This document shows positions 60,983 through 64,000 of a DNA stretch of 64,000 bases, one piece after another (position 1 is the stretch's first letter; every line of letters starts with the position of its first letter). Source of the stretch: Thiolinea disciformis DSM 14473 (lineage in GTDB: Bacteria > Pseudomonadota > Gammaproteobacteria > Thiotrichales > Thiotrichaceae); the NCBI RefSeq assembly GCF_000371925.1, contig NZ_AQVE01000001.1:1-64000 (forward strand), read 5' to 3'. The notes under the pieces are model-generated. The model was not told the DNA's origin and did no database searches. It was given only the letters and a program-made list of their open reading frames with translations. The translations under genes and the position numbers were made by a program.

Positions 60983-61354
60983 GAGATCTCTCCTGAGCAA
61001 ACACGTTGATTAAAGTCGCATTCTAACGCTGGAAGCGTGGAGGGCATAGAGGGGATTTGAATGGTTAAGCAGTGAAGGATTATAAATCAGCACGTATTCT
61101 GGCATTTAAGCTAATACTACCAGCAAACACATGCTGGCTCTTGACGATTGGACAATTCTAACTCACCCACGCATTGAAAATGCTCTATCAAGCATAATCC
61201 TAAATGTTTTGGGTGAAACTTCGATAGAAGATGTTCGGCATATAGTGCTTTTGAGTCGTCTACACTCCAGATTTTAGGTAGTTGGGTGAGGTTTCTTCCC
61301 TACTTCGTTTGTAAAAAATCAATTTAAATTGACCTCAAAGAGAAAATTACTGGC
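60983..61354. other. Intergenic region between ilvD and the TIR-FGE gene
   Basis: This 372 bp gap holds no recognised gene apart from a 48-codon open frame (61131-61277) of doubtful status. I saw no repeat or RNA, and in particular no reverse transcriptase or template repeat. Confidence 0.5.
61131..61277 (+). CDS. Possible 48-residue small ORF (weak)
   Basis: ATG 61131 to TAG 61277 reads MLALDDWTILTHPRIENAL and continues with a normal amino-acid mix. There is no ribosome site, so it may be a gene remnant or chance. I know of no homologue. Confidence 0.2.
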   Translation: MLALDDWTILTHPRIENALSSIILNVLGETSIEDVRHIVLLSRLHSRF

Positions 61355-62974
61355 TTATAAGTCATGTGCCAGCCGGAAACCTAAAAAGCTATACTTAAGG
61401 CCATCACCAACTCTTGTAGTTAATAAGCCGTTGGCATTATTAATTGATATATTAGATCCCCCCCTTATCACATGAACGTCTGCCCAACCTTGTGTACTTG
61501 TCTTATAATTCTCCGTATACAGATTAGATGTCCACTCAGCAACATTACCTAGCATGTCATACAATCCAAACGCATTAGGCTCGTAAGCCCCAACTTCTCC
61601 TGTTTTTTTAAGGTAATCACAGCCACCATGACTACAAGAAATGTAATTATCCTGAATTTGATTACTTCTTGCTGCGTATTCCCATTCTTCCTCGGTTGGT
61701 AAACGATAGCGTTTGCCTGTTTGTTGAGTGAGCCATCTTAAGTAAATCTGCACATCATCCCAACTCACATCGATCACTGGACGGCGTCCACGTCCCCAAC
61801 CATTATCATCAGCGTGCGGACAAACGTTTGATTGCTCGCAAACATCCCATTCATCAAAAGTCACTTCGTATTTGCCCATTTGGAAAGCATCAACTTTTAC
61901 CTCATGGGCTGGTGACTCATTCTCAGGGCAGCTCTTCACCATCTCACGCTTTGGTAAACAACCCATCGTGAACGATCCTGCTGGAATAGCAACCATTTCG
62001 GGTTCAAAAGGCAATCTAGCTTCTGATACGGGTGTTTCTCCTACTGACGCCGAACCTTGATCGGAAATGGTTGGCAATGATTTATAGTGGTTGTACCACC
62101 ATACACCTGCTGCCCCCAATACAGTCAGAATTACAACCCCTAACCACCATTTATTCAAATTAGCTGACCTAGTGTTCCGAACCCCAAAAGACTTTGACTG
62201 TTCATCTTTTTGCTGAACTTGAATTGGTTGCTTGTACCTAGTATCGGGCTGTGGTGGTACTGGTGGCGTAAATTCGTTAGTGATTAGCCCTGCCAATGAT
62301 CGCTCAGTTTCTGCAATTAGGTGCTGTAGGCGTAGTTTTTCTTCTATACGTGTTTCAAGATCATGTACAGCATACAACTCACTGATTTTATGGCTGAGCG
62401 TGTCAATACGTTGTTGTTTAAGCCGTTGTTGTTCTATATTCAACGGGTTTGACAAAACAGTTTGCTCGACCACCTGTTGAATCTGATGTTTTTCCTCTGC
62501 TTGCTTTTGCGCTGCAATTTGTTTGGCTTCCTGTAACAGATCATACACTTTGCCAGTAATGTCACTGAAAGCAATTTCCAATTCATAAGAACCCAAAGGG
62601 TATTGCGACAAAGGCTTATTGTCTTTGCTTGCACCTTGAATGGCTGCCAACCAAGGTATTGTCCACCAGACACACGGGCGCACAATCACTGGTACGATCC
62701 GCAAACCTTCTTTTTCACGACGTTTTAGAAATTCGGGAATTTCTTGTTTGGTAACAAATTCCGATGCCAAAAAATCACTACTGACCAATAAAATCACTAC
62801 TCTTGCTTGTGCAATAGCATTCTTAATAGTAGATAACCAATCGGATCCCGCTTGAATTTGCCCATCATCCCATATCTCAAAATTGGCGTGTAACTGTAAC
62901 GCTTTCAATTGTTGTTTAAGCGCATCTTTCCATGCTTCATCTTTGTGGCTGTAGCTAATGAAAATATCGGTCAT
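61355..62974 (-). CDS. TIR domain - coiled coil - membrane helix - FGE/C-type-lectin-fold fusion
   Basis: The protein has 539 residues. A TIR domain occupies about 1-130 (DIFISYSHKDEAW, VILLVSSDFLAS), with E78 in SEFVTKQE a candidate NADase glutamate. A charged coil (about 150-230) leads to one membrane helix at 276-293. The FGE-sulfatase (SUMF1) fold covers 327-539: MVAIPAGSFTMG, YEVTFDEWDVCE, YRLPTEEEWEYAARS, GLYDMLGNVAEWTS, GFRLAHDL. The enzyme's catalytic cysteine is missing, so the module is probably a ligand-binding lectin-like fold. Its C-terminus is Asn-rich like DGR variable regions. This suggests an outer-facing sensor linked to a TIR effector. Confidence 0.88.
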   Translation of the reverse strand: MTDIFISYSHKDEAWKDALKQQLKALQLHANFEIWDDGQIQAGSDWLSTIKNAIAQARVVILLVSSDFLASEFVTKQEIPEFLKRREKEGLRIVPVIVRPCVWWTIPWLAAIQGASKDNKPLSQYPLGSYELEIAFSDITGKVYDLLQEAKQIAAQKQAEEKHQIQQVVEQTVLSNPLNIEQQRLKQQRIDTLSHKISELYAVHDLETRIEEKLRLQHLIAETERSLAGLITNEFTPPVPPQPDTRYKQPIQVQQKDEQSKSFGVRNTRSANLNKWWLGVVILTVLGAAGVWWYNHYKSLPTISDQGSASVGETPVSEARLPFEPEMVAIPAGSFTMGCLPKREMVKSCPENESPAHEVKVDAFQMGKYEVTFDEWDVCEQSNVCPHADDNGWGRGRRPVIDVSWDDVQIYLRWLTQQTGKRYRLPTEEEWEYAARSNQIQDNYISCSHGGCDYLKKTGEVGAYEPNAFGLYDMLGNVAEWTSNLYTENYKTSTQGWADVHVIRGGSNISINNANGLLTTRVGDGLKYSFLGFRLAHDL

Positions 62975-63071
62975 AGCAAGAGGTAATTGGGGTGGTAATA
63001 GGAAGGATAATAGCGGATTTTTAGGAAAATAAATCAGTAGATTTAATCAAACTAGCTCTTTAAATTAAGGC

Positions 63072-63593
63072 TTATCGAAATACCCGCCACGTTAAGCTAA
63101 TGCGTGCACCTACATGTTTTTGGCGCTTAATAGCATGTACCCAAGCATCTTGAACTTGGTCATCCATATACAATAAAGAGCCACTGGCTAAGGCATAATG
63201 TATCTGAATACTAGGATCAATTTTAGAACGATAAGTAATCTGGCGTTCGCTGCCCAATGAAACAATCGCCACGCCCGTATGCGGCATTAAAGCACTCGTA
63301 TCATCCGCGTGAAACCCCATCGTGTGCTCCCCCGTTTCATAATAATTCAATAAACAATTATTAAATTGAATATGTAACTGATCGAATAAGGCATGCTGAA
63401 CCGGCATTAGAAATTTGGGAATAGCACTGTCGGGATAAAACATTTGCGAATAATTATAAGCCTTACCAAACGACGCGGTTTGGCGTGCTTGCATAGATTT
63501 GTCCCAGCTAATTGTTGTTAACAATAATGCAAATAATTCAGTCGCTTGTGGATAAAAATCAGGAATCAATAATAAATTAGGTTGTGTATTCAT
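63072..63593 (-). CDS. AlkB-type 2-oxoglutarate/Fe(II) dioxygenase
   Basis: The 173-residue protein has NYYETGEHTMGFHADDTS with the HxD iron ligands, SLGSERQITYRSK, and the distal WVHAIKRQKHVGARISLTWR holding the last His and the 2-oxoglutarate Arg. AlkB removes methyl lesions from DNA or RNA. It is short relative to E. coli AlkB (216 residues), lacking the N-terminal extension. ATG 63593 is chosen over upstream frame starts that overlap rimO. Its gene begins 13 bp after rimO stops. Confidence 0.92.
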   Translation of the reverse strand: MNTQPNLLLIPDFYPQATELFALLLTTISWDKSMQARQTASFGKAYNYSQMFYPDSAIPKFLMPVQHALFDQLHIQFNNCLLNYYETGEHTMGFHADDTSALMPHTGVAIVSLGSERQITYRSKIDPSIQIHYALASGSLLYMDDQVQDAWVHAIKRQKHVGARISLTWRVFR

Positions 63594-63606
63594 GACTACA
63601 TCAGGG

Positions 63607-64000
63607 CTATATAACCTCCGCCCATAAATCATGCTCATCCGCGTGAGTAATACGTACCGTGGCAAATTCGCCCACCGGTAATTCCACGCCTTCAATAATC
63701 ACCTGACCGTCAATTTCGGGGGCGTCGCGATGTGAGCGTGCTAGGGTTACGTCATCGCCTGCTTCATCGACCAATACTTTCATGGTTTTACCGATCAATG
63801 AACCTAATTTATTGGCGCTGATTTCGGCTTGGAATTCCATAAATTGCTCAAGGCGCTCTTGTTTGAGTTCTTCAGGTACGGCATTCGGCAAATCATTGGC
63901 GGGCGCGCCTTCCACAGGTGAATAAGCAAATGCGCCAACGCGGTCTAATTGTGCTTCTTCGAGGAAATCTAATAAGGTTTCAAAATCCTCATCGGTTTCA
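63607..64000 (-). CDS. rimO: Ribosomal protein S12 methylthiotransferase RimO, C-terminal part (cut by window edge)
   Basis: Only the last 130 residues are visible. They match the end of Rim[51 protein letters not shown], then a C-terminal TRAM domain with [16 protein letters not shown]. The radical SAM and N-terminal domains lie beyond base 64000. RimO methylthiolates Asp88 of ribosomal protein S12. alkB follows 13 bp later on the same strand. Confidence 0.93.
   Translation of the reverse strand, partial: ETDEDFETLLDFLEEAQLDRVGAFAYSPVEGAPANDLPNAVPEELKQERLEQFMEFQAEISANKLGSLIGKTMKVLVDEAGDDVTLARSHRDAPEIDGQVIIEGVELPVGEFATVRITHADEHDLWAEVI

Noticed and set aside
61355-62974. FGE domain as an active sulfatase-maturing enzyme
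   Set aside because: The catalytic cysteine expected near the C-terminus is absent and the domain is fused to TIR and a membrane helix, with no sulfatase nearby.

Overview
The window looks like chromosome from a gammaproteobacterium of moderate GC content, most likely a sulfur-oxidising, Thiotrichales-like (Thiothrix/Thiofilum-type) organism. The assignment rests on gammaproteobacterial protein types throughout (RelA with a dead hydrolase site, GspC, RuvX-AlgH-TonB, PyrR-PyrB-PyrC', RimO), a DsrC-family protein, and TIR/NACHT signalling proteins. I could not run a database comparison, so the genus is inference. I saw no rRNA, tRNA, insertion sequence, prophage or CRISPR array.

Layout: (1) 1-4859, minus strand: a large NACHT NTPase, cut by the left edge, whose C-terminal half is a tandem array of nearly identical 93-99 bp HEAT-like units, preceded by an AAA/DUF4143 ATPase with a dyad operator-like element upstream. 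(2) 4900-17401: a reductive pyrimidine catabolism locus. The plus-strand operon encodes PreT-PreA, an NCS1 transporter, dihydropyrimidinase and an M20 amidohydrolase. The divergent minus-strand operon encodes a beta-alanine-type aminotransferase, an MmsA-type semialdehyde dehydrogenase and a LysR regulator. Together they predict uracil/thymine uptake and conversion through dihydropyrimidine, N-carbamoyl-beta-amino acid and beta-alanine to an acyl-CoA. (3) 17.7-31.4 kb: housekeeping and small unknown genes (ABC-F, PPK2, DNA polymerase I, a B12-binding radical SAM protein, an AEC transporter, HemF). (4) 31.4-34.2 kb: an ECF sigma / anti-sigma / subtilase operon. (5) 34.6-50.8 kb: Fbp, RibF, TrmL, PyrC'-PyrB-PyrR-RuvX-AlgH-TonB, a lipase, a HAD phosphatase, RelA, GspC, PurC/PurE/PurK and a stress membrane protein. 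(6) 50.8-52.3 kb: a minus-strand operon of an orphan Cas6/Cmx6-like RAMP protein, a DsrC homologue with no cysteine at all, and a 64-residue protein. (7) 53.5-59.1 kb: a selenocysteine-containing respiratory formate dehydrogenase (FdoG with in-frame UGA, FdoH, FdoI) with its FdhE chaperone. (8) 59.1-64 kb: IlvD, a TIR-coil-TM-FGE fusion, AlkB, and the C-terminal end of RimO.

The items most deserving attention are the Cas6-like/cysteine-free DsrC/64-residue module, the NACHT protein with a recently expanded HEAT array, the TIR-TM-FGE protein whose asparagine-rich C-terminus resembles the variable region of diversity-generating-retroelement targets, and the sigma/anti-sigma/subtilase operon in which the anti-sigma factor lacks zinc ligands. 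Single-gene functions in the housekeeping stretches are secure. Proposed systems are inferences from domain content and gene order.
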